DNA of 64,000 bases from Haloarcula mannanilytica (GTDB lineage Archaea; Halobacteriota; Halobacteria; Halobacteriales; Haloarculaceae), in assembly GCF_005406125.1 (NCBI RefSeq), contig NZ_BIXZ01000001.1, positions 1,178,001 through 1,242,000 on the forward strand, written 5' to 3'. Position numbers and translations under genes: made by a program. The notes beneath the pieces were generated by a model that did no database searches, was not told the origin of the DNA, and saw nothing but the letters and a program-made list of their open reading frames with translations. Of the stretch, positions 35,107 to 44,238 are shown piece after piece (the first letter of the stretch is position 1; the number at the start of each line of letters is the position of its first letter).

Positions 35107-35346
35107 CTAGCGTTTGACGATCATGTGGTCTTTCACCGCCTTGACCCGTTCGACGGGAACAAGCAGGCGGCCCTGGTCACTGTACTCGAAGTCCGTGTTG
35201 CGGAGCGACTCCGCGGGGTCAATGACGAGGTTGTGCAACGCACCCGAGGAGAAGTCCATCGTGATGTTGTAGAGACTGCCGATCTCCGCACCATCAGTCC
35301 CCATCACGTCTTTCCCCGACAGGTTTTCTGCGAGTATTGCAGCCAT
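35107..35346 (-). CDS. PRC-barrel domain protein
   Basis: This 79-residue single PRC-barrel domain is recognisable by LSGKDVMGTDGAEIGSLYNI, FSSGALHNLVIDP and LLVPVERVKAVKDHMIV. Such barrels occur in RimM and photosynthetic reaction centre proteins. Small archaeal ones often sit beside RNA-processing genes and may act as adaptors. Here it is the first gene of a two-gene unit with nob1. GTTTATGTAA on the minus strand lies about 27 nt upstream of the ATG. Confidence 0.88.
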   Translation of the reverse strand: MAAILAENLSGKDVMGTDGAEIGSLYNITMDFSSGALHNLVIDPAESLRNTDFEYSDQGRLLVPVERVKAVKDHMIVKR

Positions 35347-35558
35347 ACCCCCTTGTTCCGAACGAGGTTACATAAACGCCACGGGGATGACTGACGAGCG
35401 ACTCGCCGCCACTTTCCGGTGGCTGCCACGGCAGGGCGACAGCCACGCTACCATCGGAAACGTCGGTCAGCACGGGTATCCGCTGATCTGTCTCGGGAAA
35501 CAGAACAACCCAACGCAGTGGGCAGCAGCCCTAAGCGGGAGGCCCCCGACTCGGATGC

Positions 35559-36089
35559 ATGGACCGAAACAGGCGTCGATTTCTCGGAGTCCTCACAGCC
35601 GCCGTCGCGGGAACTGTTGCAGGCTGCAGTGGCGACGGCGGTGACGCGTCGTCCCCGACGGAGACTACCACCGTAGCGACTGACACAGCGACACCGACGG
35701 CAACTGACACAGCGACGCCGACTGAGACGGCCACGCCGACCGAGACGCCGACACCGACTGCCACAGCCACTGAGACACCCACGCCGACCGGAACGCCGGG
35801 CGGCGCCGACCAGGAAGTCGCTGTCGCACCGGGCAGCTTCAGGTTCGATCCCGAAACCTTCGAGGTGCCGGTCGGAAGCACCGTCCTGTGGGTCTGGGAG
35901 GCCGGCGGCCACAACGTCAAGCCGACCGCGACGCCGGCCGACAGCGACTGGTCAGGGACGCCCGGCGACGAGACGTATCCCAGCGGCCACCAGTACACCT
36001 ATACGTTCGAGGTCCCCGGCGAGTACGAGTACCACTGTATTCCCCACAAGGGCTTTGGCATGACGGGATCGTTCACTGTCACCGAGTAA
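35559..36089 (+). CDS. Halocyanin-type blue copper lipoprotein
   Basis: This small electron carrier sits on the outer face of the membrane. The N-terminus is a twin-arginine signal (RNRRRFLGVL) with lipobox cysteine C23 (AGC). Residues about 30-80 are a Thr/Pro-rich linker of repeated T-P-T/T-E-T units. The copper domain follows, with ligands H118 (GGHNV), C160 and H163 (YHCIPHKG) and M168. All four ligands are present, so it should bind copper. The electron donor and acceptor are not shown by context. Confidence 0.92.
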   Translation: MDRNRRRFLGVLTAAVAGTVAGCSGDGGDASSPTETTTVATDTATPTATDTATPTETATPTETPTPTATATETPTPTGTPGGADQEVAVAPGSFRFDPETFEVPVGSTVLWVWEAGGHNVKPTATPADSDWSGTPGDETYPSGHQYTYTFEVPGEYEYHCIPHKGFGMTGSFTVTE

Positions 36090-36183
36090 CGCCCGCTTAG
36101 CCCCGCGTTCGGTCGCGCGCGTCTGATGACGACGAACTTAACTGCCACCGACGACTCGGTTCTGACAACTTCTGGAGCCATTT

Positions 36184-37989
36184 ATGTCTGACACGGACCC
36201 CACCACAGCCACCGACGACACCCTGCGGACGCCCATCGTCGCCGTCCTCGGCCACGTCGACCACGGGAAGACGAGCCTGCTCGACAAGATCCGCGGCTCT
36301 GCCGTCACCGCCGGCGAGTCGGGCGCGATTACCCAACACATCGGCGCGACCGCCGTGCCGCTTGAAGTGATTTCGGAGATCGCCGGCGACCTCGTCGACC
36401 CGACGGACTTCGACTTGCCCGGCCTGCTGTTCATCGACACGCCGGGCCACCACTCCTTCTCGACGCTGCGTTCGCGGGGCGGCGCGCTCGCCGACATCGC
36501 CATCCTCGTCGTCGATGTCAACGACGGCTTCCAGCCCCAGACGCTGGAGGCCATCGACATTCTCAAGCGGACCCAGACGCCGTTTATCGTCGCCGCGAAC
36601 AAGATCGACACCGTCCCCGGTTGGAACCCCAACGAGGGCCAGCCGGTCCAACAGACGATGGACGCACAGTCCGACCGCGTCCAGTCCGACCTCAACGAGA
36701 AACTGTACGAGATCATCGGCGAACTCTCCGATAACGGCTTCTCCGCGGACATGTACTGGCGCGTCCAGAACTTCCAGGCCAACATTGGTGTCGTGCCGGT
36801 CTCGGCCGAAACGAGCGAGGGCATCCCGGACCTGCTGACGGTGATGATGGGGCTGTCCCAGCGGTACATGAAAGAGGAAATGGAGATCGACACCAGCGGC
36901 CCCGGCGTCGGGACCGTCCTCGAAGTGAAAGACACCCAAGGCTTTGGAACGACCCTCGACGCCATCATCTACGACGGGACCATCCGCAACGACGACACGA
37001 TCGTCGTCGGCGGCCTGCAAGGCCCAATCATCACCGACGTGCGCGCCCTGCTCCGGCCGCGCCCGCTCGAAGAGATCCGGACCGAACAGGAGTTCGAACA
37101 GGTCGAGCAAGTCGCGGCCGCCGATGGCGTCAAGATCGCTGCGCCGGACCTCGACGACGCGATGGCTGGCGCGCCGATCCGCGTCATCCGCGACCGCGAC
37201 CGCAGCGAGGTCATCGCCGAGGTCGAGGCGGAACTCGCCGAAATCGAGGTGACGACCCAGGAGGAGGGTGTCGTCATCAAGGCCGACACGCTGGGCTCGC
37301 TGGAGGCGCTTTCCAGCACGCTCGAAGAAGAGGAGATCCCGGTCATGCGCGCCGAGGTCGGCGCGGTCGCACCGCGGGACGTGCGGGTCGCCGAAACCGC
37401 CGGCGAGCCGACAAATCAGGCGATTCTGGCCTTCAGCGTCGAGGTGCTCGACGACGCCCGGGACCTCGCCGAACAGGAGGGGGTAGAACTGTTCGAGGAC
37501 GACGTTATCTACCAACTCGTCGAGTCCTACGACGATCACGTCACCGCCATCGAGGAGGCCCAGCAGGAGCAGATCCTCGAAAACATCACTCGGCCCGCGA
37601 AGTTTCGGGTCCTGCAGGACCACACGTTCCGCCAATCTGACCCCGCTGTCGTCGGCGTGGAAATCCTCTCCGGTGAACTCCGCCGGAACGTCAACGTCAT
37701 CAAGTGGGAGGACGGCGAGGCAACCCGCGTCGGGAGCCTCAAGACGATTCAAGACGAGGGCGAAGACGTTGATTCGGCCCGCGCTGGCGAGCGCATGGCC
37801 GTCTCGATCCAGGGGCCGACCGTCGGCCGCCAGATCGAGGAGGGCGACGACCTCTGGGTCGAGATCCCGGAGAAACACGCGAAGATTCTGGAGCAGGAAC
37901 TCAAAGAAGACATCTCCGTGGACGAACGCGAGGCGCTGTCGATGTATCTGGAGAAACACCGGAACCGGGACCCCTTCTGGGGGAAGTAA
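36184..37989 (+). CDS. infB: Translation initiation factor aIF5B (IF-2 family)
   Basis: This GTPase joins the ribosomal subunits and positions initiator tRNA. The 601 residues are normal for archaea, with no intein. The G domain has G1 GHVDHGKT (23-30), G3 DTPGH (85-89) and G4 NKID (139-142). Domain II, a linker domain and the C-terminal domain with MERMAVS-like and GRQIEEGD strands follow. The gene stands alone with its own ATG after a 94-nt space. Confidence 0.95.
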   Translation: MSDTDPTTATDDTLRTPIVAVLGHVDHGKTSLLDKIRGSAVTAGESGAITQHIGATAVPLEVISEIAGDLVDPTDFDLPGLLFIDTPGHHSFSTLRSRGGALADIAILVVDVNDGFQPQTLEAIDILKRTQTPFIVAANKIDTVPGWNPNEGQPVQQTMDAQSDRVQSDLNEKLYEIIGELSDNGFSADMYWRVQNFQANIGVVPVSAETSEGIPDLLTVMMGLSQRYMKEEMEIDTSGPGVGTVLEVKDTQGFGTTLDAIIYDGTIRNDDTIVVGGLQGPIITDVRALLRPRPLEEIRTEQEFEQVEQVAAADGVKIAAPDLDDAMAGAPIRVIRDRDRSEVIAEVEAELAEIEVTTQEEGVVIKADTLGSLEALSSTLEEEEIPVMRAEVGAVAPRDVRVAETAGEPTNQAILAFSVEVLDDARDLAEQEGVELFEDDVIYQLVESYDDHVTAIEEAQQEQILENITRPAKFRVLQDHTFRQSDPAVVGVEILSGELRRNVNVIKWEDGEATRVGSLKTIQDEGEDVDSARAGERMAVSIQGPTVGRQIEEGDDLWVEIPEKHAKILEQELKEDISVDEREALSMYLEKHRNRDPFWGK

Positions 37990-38037
37990 CGGTTGTTTTT
38001 CCAATAGGATTTTTACCCGCCGGACGGAACAGCGTGT

Positions 38038-38217
38038 ATGGTCTCCCGCGAAAACAGAATCATCGGTGGCTTCGTCATCGCCGCCCTCGTCCTCGGGTTC
38101 GGCAGCACAGCGCTGGCCGACGTTCCGTCAGTGGTACCACTGGCAATCTTCCTGATTGTCGGTGTCATCATGCCGATGATTGTGACCAATTACCTTGATT
38201 CGTCCGGGGCCGTCTGA
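38038..38217 (+). CDS. 59-residue two-helix membrane protein
   Basis: This short gene starts MVSRENRIIGGFVIAALVLG and ends TNYLDSSGAV. Two hydrophobic segments (about 8-26 and 33-50) make it a small integral membrane protein. GGATTTTTAC (38008-38017) is a TATA-like element about 26 nt before the ATG, so the message is probably leaderless. No family is recognised. It lies 48 nt after infB. Confidence 0.6.
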   Translation: MVSRENRIIGGFVIAALVLGFGSTALADVPSVVPLAIFLIVGVIMPMIVTNYLDSSGAV

Positions 38218-38277
38218 AGCGGGCCAGAGAGCGAGTAATAATATTTAATTAGCAGGCGTGTCTCTGCAGAAACACGA

Positions 38278-38472
38278 ATGTCCGGCCGCCCGTCGATGCC
38301 CGACCTCGTGCTCGCCAGCATCGCCCTCTCGATGCTGCTGGCGTCGCTCGGCGCAATCGCCACCTCTATCAGCCTCGTTACTGCGCTGAGTGCCGGCAGT
38401 CTCCCCGCCGGTGGCTCCATCGGCTACGCGCTGTTTTACAATCCGCCAGTCGCTAGTGGTGGCCGCTCGTAG
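38278..38472 (+). CDS. 64-residue membrane protein
   Basis: This small protein has one long or two short hydrophobic segments (about 9-33 and 36-52) and a polar end. An AT-rich element, TAATAATATTTAATT (38236-38250), lies about 34 nt before the ATG, one of the strongest TATA regions in this part of the window. The function is unknown. It follows another tiny membrane gene by 60 nt. Confidence 0.6.
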   Translation: MSGRPSMPDLVLASIALSMLLASLGAIATSISLVTALSAGSLPAGGSIGYALFYNPPVASGGRS

Positions 38473-38545
38473 CGCTCACTCTCCGAACCGACGGCCAACT
38501 GGCGGCCGTTCTGCTAGCGAAAACTGAGACGGAAACCGGCGACCG

Positions 38546-38899
38546 TTACTGCGCTGTCGGCGACGTGTCGTCGCCCATCACTTGCTTGACCTGCAGCGCA
38601 GCGGAGGCGGCGATCCCCTGGGCGAGGTCGTCGCGCTCGGCGTCGGAGATGCTCGCGCTTTCCGGGTCCTCGGGTGTGTAGTCGGCGCTGACGACCGACC
38701 CGACAGGTGGCTGGACCGCGATTGTGGCCCGCGGGCCTGTCGTACTGTTGCTGATTTCGGAGCCGACGACGAACTCACCGGGCAGGAGTTCGCGGGTCCG
38801 GGCGGCGACGCTTGAGAGGTCACGACGGAGCTTCTCACGCTGTTCCGTGGTCAGCGTCACTTCCTCTGTCTCCCCACCGAACGACGTATTACCGTACAT
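38546..38899 (-). CDS. DUF5811-type haloarchaeal protein
   Basis: The 117-residue soluble acidic protein starts MYGNTSFGGETEEVTLTTEQ and ends with an ASAALQVKQVMGD helix. The central TGPRATIAVQPPVGSVVSADYTP segment fits a small alpha-beta fold, and I associate it with the haloarchaeal DUF5811 family. No known function. It is transcribed on the same strand as pdaD, 84 nt downstream of it. Confidence 0.65.
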   Translation of the reverse strand: MYGNTSFGGETEEVTLTTEQREKLRRDLSSVAARTRELLPGEFVVGSEISNSTTGPRATIAVQPPVGSVVSADYTPEDPESASISDAERDDLAQGIAASAALQVKQVMGDDTSPTAQ

Positions 38900-38983
38900 G
38901 AACGTTCTCTATCTCTAAGGGGTGGAGGACTAAAAACCCAGGGTCGAGCACAGTTCTCTCCGGAACCGTCAGCACACCGGGAC

Positions 38984-39454
38984 TCACACGACAGGGTGGC
39001 TCTCGCCGTAGGTGGCGAGCACGACGGCGCTGACGTACTCGGAGTCCGACGCCGCCGACTCGACATACACGTTCTCCTCGACGAACTCCCAGTCCCGGAG
39101 GTCCCGGCCGGCGGCCAGGCCCTCGCGGATCTCCATCCGGACCGCGTCCTCGCTCGTGCCGTCGACCTCATAGAAGATGCCCGGGCCGTCATCGCTCCGT
39201 GCCCAGCCGATCCCAGCGGCCACACTCTCACCGGGTTCGGCCGTCGCCGAGGACTGGACGACCTCTAGCGCTTCGCCGGGCGGCCCCAGGTCCGGCGCAG
39301 TTCCCGTCACCTCGATAGCCGGTCCGTCGGGGATGACCGACGAGAGGGTGATGAGGTTGTAGTTGTGGACCCCGGCCTCGGCGAGTGCCGCGTCGTAGGC
39401 GGCCAGCGCGGTCGGGCCGGTCGCGGTCCCCCACACGACCCGGATGGTACTCAT
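38984..39454 (-). CDS. pdaD: Pyruvoyl-dependent arginine decarboxylase
   Basis: The enzyme converts arginine to agmatine, the first step toward polyamines and agmatidine-modified tRNA. The 156-residue proenzyme carries the self-cleavage site in NLITLSSVIPDGP. By family rule the chain breaks between S38 and S39, and S39 becomes the pyruvoyl cofactor. The GIGWARSDDGPGIFYEV segment supplies the active-site region, with the Glu expected later in the chain. Confidence 0.93.
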   Translation of the reverse strand: MSTIRVVWGTATGPTALAAYDAALAEAGVHNYNLITLSSVIPDGPAIEVTGTAPDLGPPGEALEVVQSSATAEPGESVAAGIGWARSDDGPGIFYEVDGTSEDAVRMEIREGLAAGRDLRDWEFVEENVYVESAASDSEYVSAVVLATYGESHPVV

Positions 39455-39496
39455 AGGCGACAGTCGACGGTCCGCGGGGTAAGGGGTTTCGCTTCG

Positions 39497-40711
39497 CTAC
39501 GTCGGAGCAAGTTTGTACAGCATCCCCGGGCGGTCCGGATCGCCATCGACCGCGCGTTCCGCATAGTAGATGCCGTCAGCGGCCACCAGCGGCGCACTCG
39601 TCACGTGGCCGCGGTTTTCGGTGGTCCAGGCCACCTCACCAGAGGCCCGGTTCAGGGCGTACAGTTGCGCGTCGTAAGACCCGACGAGCACGTGGTCCCG
39701 GGTGGCAACGACGCTCCCGATAATCCAGCCGCCGGTGTCATAGCGCCACTGTTCCTCGCCGCTGTCGAGGTCGATTGCGTACACCCGGTCATCGTGGCTC
39801 CCGACGTAGACGGTCCCGTCATGGACCGCTGGGGCACACATTACATCGGCATCGGCCTCGAACGTCCACTGTTCCGCGCCGTCGGTTACGTCGACGGCGG
39901 TGACCGTCTCGGCCCACGACGGCACGATGGCGGTCCCGTCAGCGACGGCGATGGGCGCTTTCACGTCGCCGCCAGTGTCGTAGCGCCAGGCCCGCTCCAG
40001 GTCAGGGAACGACCAGGCGTAGCAGTACCCGTCGTTCGAGCCAAACAGCAGGCGACCGTGTTCGCGGTCCAGCGCCACCGTGGAGTGTGGATGGTCGGTC
40101 GGACGGCTATCGCGCCACTGCACGTCGCCGGTCGCAGCGTCGACGGCGACCACGCTCCCGCTCGGCGCGGCGTGTTCGACAGCGACGTACAGCGACCCGT
40201 TGTAGTAGGTCGGACTCGCGCCGATGGCATCGCCCAGTTCCGTCCGCCAGCGATACTGGCCGGTTTTGAGGTCCAGCGCCGACAGCGCGCCGTCGTAGGC
40301 TCCGATGTAGACGGTGTCGTTCGCGATGGCCGGCGTCCCGTGGCTCCCGCGTGTCGCCTGCGTAATCACCGTGGACCACTGGACCTCGCCGTCCGGTGCG
40401 ATGGCCCGGACGCGGCCGGTGTCGTCAGCCAGAATCAGGTCACCAGTCGGGGCGAGCGCCGGACTCCCCTTCGCAGCGGTGTGATCTCCGCGGTTAGCCG
40501 GCAGTTCCCACGCCCGCTCGACGGCCTCGGGAATCGAGGCGTCCTGATACCCCTGGTTCAGGAGCCCCTGTCGGAACTGCGTGGTGGCGTGTTCGTCCAG
40601 CGACGGCGATGCGAGTGGGTCAAACGACGACTGGCACCCCGCGAGTGATCCGGCTGTTGTCGCCGCCAGCGTTCCCAGAAACGCCCGCCGCGTCCGTCCG
40701 CGCTCTGTCAC
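39497..40711 (-). CDS. PQQ-type beta-propeller lipoprotein
   Basis: The 404-residue secreted lipoprotein has a twin-arginine signal (RGRTRRAFLGTL) and a lipobox cysteine at AGC (residue 26). It is followed by at least six propeller blades with the repeated pattern V-x-A-[ILV]-D-x-x-[ST]-G-x-x-x-W-[RT] (for example ALDLKTGQYRWRT, AIDLDSGEEQWRY, ALNRASGEVAWTT). Some family members bind PQQ in dehydrogenases. Others, like BamB, are scaffolds. No catalytic residues are evident here, so a scaffold or binding role outside the cell is more likely. Confidence 0.88.
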   Translation of the reverse strand: MTERGRTRRAFLGTLAATTAGSLAGCQSSFDPLASPSLDEHATTQFRQGLLNQGYQDASIPEAVERAWELPANRGDHTAAKGSPALAPTGDLILADDTGRVRAIAPDGEVQWSTVITQATRGSHGTPAIANDTVYIGAYDGALSALDLKTGQYRWRTELGDAIGASPTYYNGSLYVAVEHAAPSGSVVAVDAATGDVQWRDSRPTDHPHSTVALDREHGRLLFGSNDGYCYAWSFPDLERAWRYDTGGDVKAPIAVADGTAIVPSWAETVTAVDVTDGAEQWTFEADADVMCAPAVHDGTVYVGSHDDRVYAIDLDSGEEQWRYDTGGWIIGSVVATRDHVLVGSYDAQLYALNRASGEVAWTTENRGHVTSAPLVAADGIYYAERAVDGDPDRPGMLYKLAPT

Positions 40712-41052
40712 GGACGCCGATACCGGGCGGGGTGGCTTAAATCAGGCGGGGTCAAGGCCTGCTGCGGTGGGGGCAGTAGCGATGTTCGCGGTATGTGTCG
40801 AATGTCACACTGACAACGCTGTGCGGTACTCAAAACCGAAAACTGAAACCAGTCGTAATATCCGTGAGCGAAGCGAGCGGTTCACCGCGCTCGAACACCG
40901 TGAGAGTGCGGCCTTTTTCGCCACCGAAAGACTCGCTTCGCTCGTCTTTCGAGCCTTGCTTCGCTCCGCTCAGCAGGACCACGTTTTTCAAGGAGTGGTA
41001 GCCGACACGACCAGCGTGGGCGAGGCTACCCGACGCTGAAAAAGGTGGGTGG
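40712..41052. repeat. Non-coding stretch with GAGCGAAGC palindromes and hairpins, plus the PAN terminator
   Basis: I find no credible gene. From about 40860 to 40975 the sequence is dominated by GAGCGAAGCGAGC and its complement. CGAAAGAC (40925-40932) pairs perfectly with GTCTTTCG (40944-40951) around an 11-nt loop that itself reads TCGCTTCGCTC. A run of five A at 41039-41043 (T on the minus strand), just after the PAN stop, is a likely terminator for that gene. The part from 40712 to 40855 shows nothing clear beyond the upstream region of the propeller gene. Confidence 0.55.
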
Positions 41053-42273
41053 TTAGGCAAACGCGACCGGCACGCTGCTGGCGTCGTCGTCGGCCTCGAT
41101 CTTCTCGTAGGCGTCGTGGAGGTCGGACTGCTTCACCGTGGTTCGGCCGTCGCGGATGGCGAACATCCCGGCCTCAGTCGCCAGCGACGCCAGCTCCGCG
41201 CCGGAGAGGCCGTCGGTCTCGGCGGCGAAGGCACCCAGATCCACGTCGTCGTCGAGGTTCATCTCCGTGGTGTGGATTTCGAGGATGCGCTCGCGGCCCG
41301 CCTTGTCGGGATTGGGCACTTCGATGAGGCGGTCGAAGCGGCCGGGGCGAAGAATGGCGCGGTCGAGCATGTCGAAGCGGTTCGTCGCGGCGATGATGCG
41401 AATTTCGCCGCGTTCGTCGAAGCCGTCCATCTCCGAGAGTAGCTGCATCATCGTCCGTTGGACCTCGGCGTCCCCGGAGGTCTTCGACTCCGTTCGCTTG
41501 GCCGCGATGGCGTCGATCTCGTCGATGAAGATGATAGCCGGTTCGCGCTCGGCCGCGAGTTCGAACAGGTCACGGACGAGTCGCGCCCCCTCGCCGATGA
41601 ACTTCCGGACCAGTTCGGAGCCGGCCATCTTGATGAACGTCGCGTCGGTCTCGTTGGCGACGGCCTTCGCCAGCATCGTCTTCCCGGTACCGGGCGGGCC
41701 GTGTAGCAGCACGCCGCTGGGCGGCTCGATACCGACTTCGCGGAACTGGTCGGCGTTGACGAGCGGCTCCTCAACGGCTTCCCGGACCTCGCGGATCTGC
41801 TCTTCGAGGCCGCCGATGTCCTCGTAGCTCACGTCCGGCGAGCCATCGACCTGCATCGCCTGTGCGCGGGCGTCGGTCTCGGGGTCCAGAATCTGCTTGA
41901 CGCCGAAGGAGTCGTTAATGGCAACGCGGTCGCCGGCCTCCAGTCCGTCGCGGATGGACGGCGAGACCTCCGTCAGCACCTCCTGGTTGTTGCCGTGTTG
42001 CTTGACGACGACGCCGTCGTCGGTCAGCTCCTCGGCCGTCGCGATATACAGCGAGGAGGTCTTGAGCGTCTCGTTTTCCCGTTCGAGCTGATCGACCTCG
42101 TCGGTGAGGTCGTGCTGCCGGTCACGGGCGGCGTCGAGTTGCTCGGTGAGCTGTTCGTTGACCTGTACGATCTCTTTGAAGTGTTCCCGGAGTGCCTCCA
42201 GACGCTCGTCAGGCGTCATATCGGGGTCGAGTTCCAACCGTGGTCGTTCCGGAAGCGAGGGACTGCGCGACAT
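41053..42273 (-). CDS. pan: Proteasome-activating nucleotidase (PAN)
   Basis: This AAA ATPase unfolds proteins and feeds them to the 20S proteasome. The 406 residues have an N-terminal coiled coil (about 22-72), an OB domain (about 75-130), Walker A GPPGTGKT (192-199), Walker [12 protein letters not shown], pore loop KFIGEG, and the second region of homology [20 protein letters not shown]. The last three residues are A-F-A: the proteasome-docking HbYX motif has Phe in place of Tyr. ATG 42273 ([10 protein letters not shown]) is chosen over a TTG 33 nt upstream. Confidence 0.93.
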   Translation of the reverse strand: MSRSPSLPERPRLELDPDMTPDERLEALREHFKEIVQVNEQLTEQLDAARDRQHDLTDEVDQLERENETLKTSSLYIATAEELTDDGVVVKQHGNNQEVLTEVSPSIRDGLEAGDRVAINDSFGVKQILDPETDARAQAMQVDGSPDVSYEDIGGLEEQIREVREAVEEPLVNADQFREVGIEPPSGVLLHGPPGTGKTMLAKAVANETDATFIKMAGSELVRKFIGEGARLVRDLFELAAEREPAIIFIDEIDAIAAKRTESKTSGDAEVQRTMMQLLSEMDGFDERGEIRIIAATNRFDMLDRAILRPGRFDRLIEVPNPDKAGRERILEIHTTEMNLDDDVDLGAFAAETDGLSGAELASLATEAGMFAIRDGRTTVKQSDLHDAYEKIEADDDASSVPVAFA

Positions 42274-42409
42274 TTGGATGGTCGGTACTATACGGTTGAG
42301 ACACAAAGTGCCTTCGGGTCACACGGGGGTGAAAGGGTTATCCGTGTCGGGACGGGGCTCTCTACGCACTGCCAACGCAGGCCGTATTGACAGCTTGGCC
42401 GGACCTCGT

Positions 42410-44200
42410 CTACAGCAGTCCGGCGAACTCGTCGAGGTACTCGCCGTACGTCGAGAGCGCGGATTCGACCGGGTCCGGACTCGCCATGTCGACGCCGGCG
42501 TCCCGGAGCAGTTCCAGCGGGTACTGCCGGGACCCGCTCCGGAGGAAGTCGATATATCGCTGGGCGGCGGGCTCGCCCTCTTCCAGAATCCCGTCGACGA
42601 GCGCGACGGCCGCCGAGATGCCAGTCGCATACTGGTAGACGTAAAAGGCCCGGTAGAAATGCGGGATGCGCATCCACTCGCGGGCGATGCGGTCGTCTAG
42701 CACCGCCGGCTCGTAGTAGTCGCCCTTGATGTCCCGGTAGAGGTCGTCCAGGCGGTCAGGGGTCAGCGGCTCGCCGGCCTCGGACATCTCGTGGGTGCGG
42801 TGCTCGAACTCGGCGAACATCGTCTGGCGATAGAGGGTCGACCGGAACCGTTCGAGGTATTCGTTGAGGATGTGCCGGCGTAGGCGCTCGTCCTCAACGG
42901 TGTCCAGCAGGTGGTGGGTCAGCAGCGTCTCGTTGACCGTCGAGGCGACCTCGGCGACGAATATCTCGTAGCCGGAGTAGACGTAGGGCTGTTCCTCGCT
43001 GGTGTACTCCGAGTGCATCGAGTGGCCGAGTTCGTGGGCCAGCGTGTACATCGACTCCACGTCGTCCTGGTAGTTCATCAGGATGAACGGCTGGGAGTCG
43101 TAGGTTCCCCCGGAGTACGCACCCGATTGCTTGTGCTCGGTCTCGTAGACATCGACCCACCGCGACTCCAGGCCCTCGGCGAGTCGAGACTGGTAGTCCT
43201 CGCCCAGCGGCGCGACGGCTTCGGTGACGTACTCGCAGGCCTGCTCGTACTCGATTTCGGGTGATTCCTCCTGCACGAGCGGGATGTAGAGGTCCCACAT
43301 CCGCAGTTCATCGGCCCCGATGGACTGGCGCTTGAGGTCGGCGTGGCGGTGCAACGTATCGAGGTTGTCATGAACGGTGTCGACGAGCGTGTCGTACACC
43401 TCGACGGGGACGTTCGGCCCGTCAAGGGCGGCCTCGCGGGCGGTGTCGTAGTTGCGGGCGTTGGCCATCTTTACGTCCGTCTTGACGGCGTTCTTGTAGG
43501 CCGTGCCGACCGCATTCCTGACAGTCCCCCACTCGTCGTAGAACGCCTCGTAGACGCGCTGTCGGAACTCCCGGTCCGGGTGTTTCTGCAGCGTCGTGAA
43601 GTTGTTGAGCGTGATGGGCTGCTGGTCGCCGTCCGGGTCCTCGACGGCCGGGAACTCCATGTCGGCGTTGGCCAGCATGTTGTAAACTTCGCCGGGTGCA
43701 CCGGTGACCTCGCCGAGTTCGGCGAGCAGGTTCTCGACTTCGGCCGAGCGGGTGTGGTCTTTCATCCGGAGCACGTCGTCGAAGTAGTGCTCGTACGGCT
43801 CCAGCGCCGGTTCCTCGTCGATCATCGCCTCGATGTCGTCGTAGTCGAGTTCCTGCAGTTCGGGGTCGAGGAACGACGCGGCCGAACTGGCCTCCGAGGA
43901 CAGCGACTGTGAGCGGGCAGTCAGCGCCTGATAGGTGTCGTCGGTCGTGTCCTCGTCCCGGCGCATCCGGGCATAAGCGGCGACGTTCGACACCGTCCGC
44001 ATCAACTCTTCGTAGGTCTCTAGCGTCGCTAGCAGGGTGGCGGCGTCCTCGGTGGCCCGCCCCTCGTAGGCGGCCAGGTCCTCGATCAGTTCCTCCGCCT
44101 CCTCGTAGGCGGCTTCCCAGTCCTCGTCGCTGGCGTAGAGGGATTCGAGGTCCCACTTGTACGCCTCGTCGATGTCGCTCCGTGCGGGTACCGAACTCAT
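42410..44200 (-). CDS. pepF: Oligoendopeptidase F (M3 family)
   Basis: This cytoplasmic zinc peptidase cuts short peptides, perhaps those released by the proteasome encoded next door. The 596 residues match PepF. The mostly helical N-terminal half leads to the zinc site HELGHSMH (H-E-x-x-H) near residue 387 and the downstream Glu in FVAEVASTVNE. The typical IYSYQ-like region (FYVYQYATGISAA) follows. It starts MSSVPARSDIDEAYKWDLESLY, as is usual. Confidence 0.93.
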   Translation of the reverse strand: MSSVPARSDIDEAYKWDLESLYASDEDWEAAYEEAEELIEDLAAYEGRATEDAATLLATLETYEELMRTVSNVAAYARMRRDEDTTDDTYQALTARSQSLSSEASSAASFLDPELQELDYDDIEAMIDEEPALEPYEHYFDDVLRMKDHTRSAEVENLLAELGEVTGAPGEVYNMLANADMEFPAVEDPDGDQQPITLNNFTTLQKHPDREFRQRVYEAFYDEWGTVRNAVGTAYKNAVKTDVKMANARNYDTAREAALDGPNVPVEVYDTLVDTVHDNLDTLHRHADLKRQSIGADELRMWDLYIPLVQEESPEIEYEQACEYVTEAVAPLGEDYQSRLAEGLESRWVDVYETEHKQSGAYSGGTYDSQPFILMNYQDDVESMYTLAHELGHSMHSEYTSEEQPYVYSGYEIFVAEVASTVNETLLTHHLLDTVEDERLRRHILNEYLERFRSTLYRQTMFAEFEHRTHEMSEAGEPLTPDRLDDLYRDIKGDYYEPAVLDDRIAREWMRIPHFYRAFYVYQYATGISAAVALVDGILEEGEPAAQRYIDFLRSGSRQYPLELLRDAGVDMASPDPVESALSTYGEYLDEFAGLL

Positions 44201-44238
44201 AGCGCGCTCTTGGGGCGGGGGCGAAGTAAGCCTTCGTT

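Noticed and set aside
35387-35644. 85-residue plus-strand frames upstream of halocyanin
   Set aside because: They are basic and low in acidic residues, and they overlap the halocyanin start in another frame with no promoter of their own.
35660-35800. Possible short tandem repeat array or CRISPR-like repeat
   Set aside because: It encodes the Thr/Pro/Glu linker of the halocyanin in frame. The repetition is at codon level.
36097-38004. 635-residue open frame antisense to infB
   Set aside because: It is the complement of a clear aIF5B gene in a GC-rich genome. It is acidic only because of codon mirroring and shows no motif.
39365-40648. 427-residue plus-strand frame over pdaD and the propeller gene
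   Set aside because: Both minus-strand genes are supported by motifs and signal sequence. The plus-strand frame spans their boundary without any domain.
40830-41060. 76-residue minus-strand frame after the PAN gene
   Set aside because: The sequence is dominated by GAGCGAAGC palindromes and yields SER-rich pseudo-protein. No domain or start signal is present.
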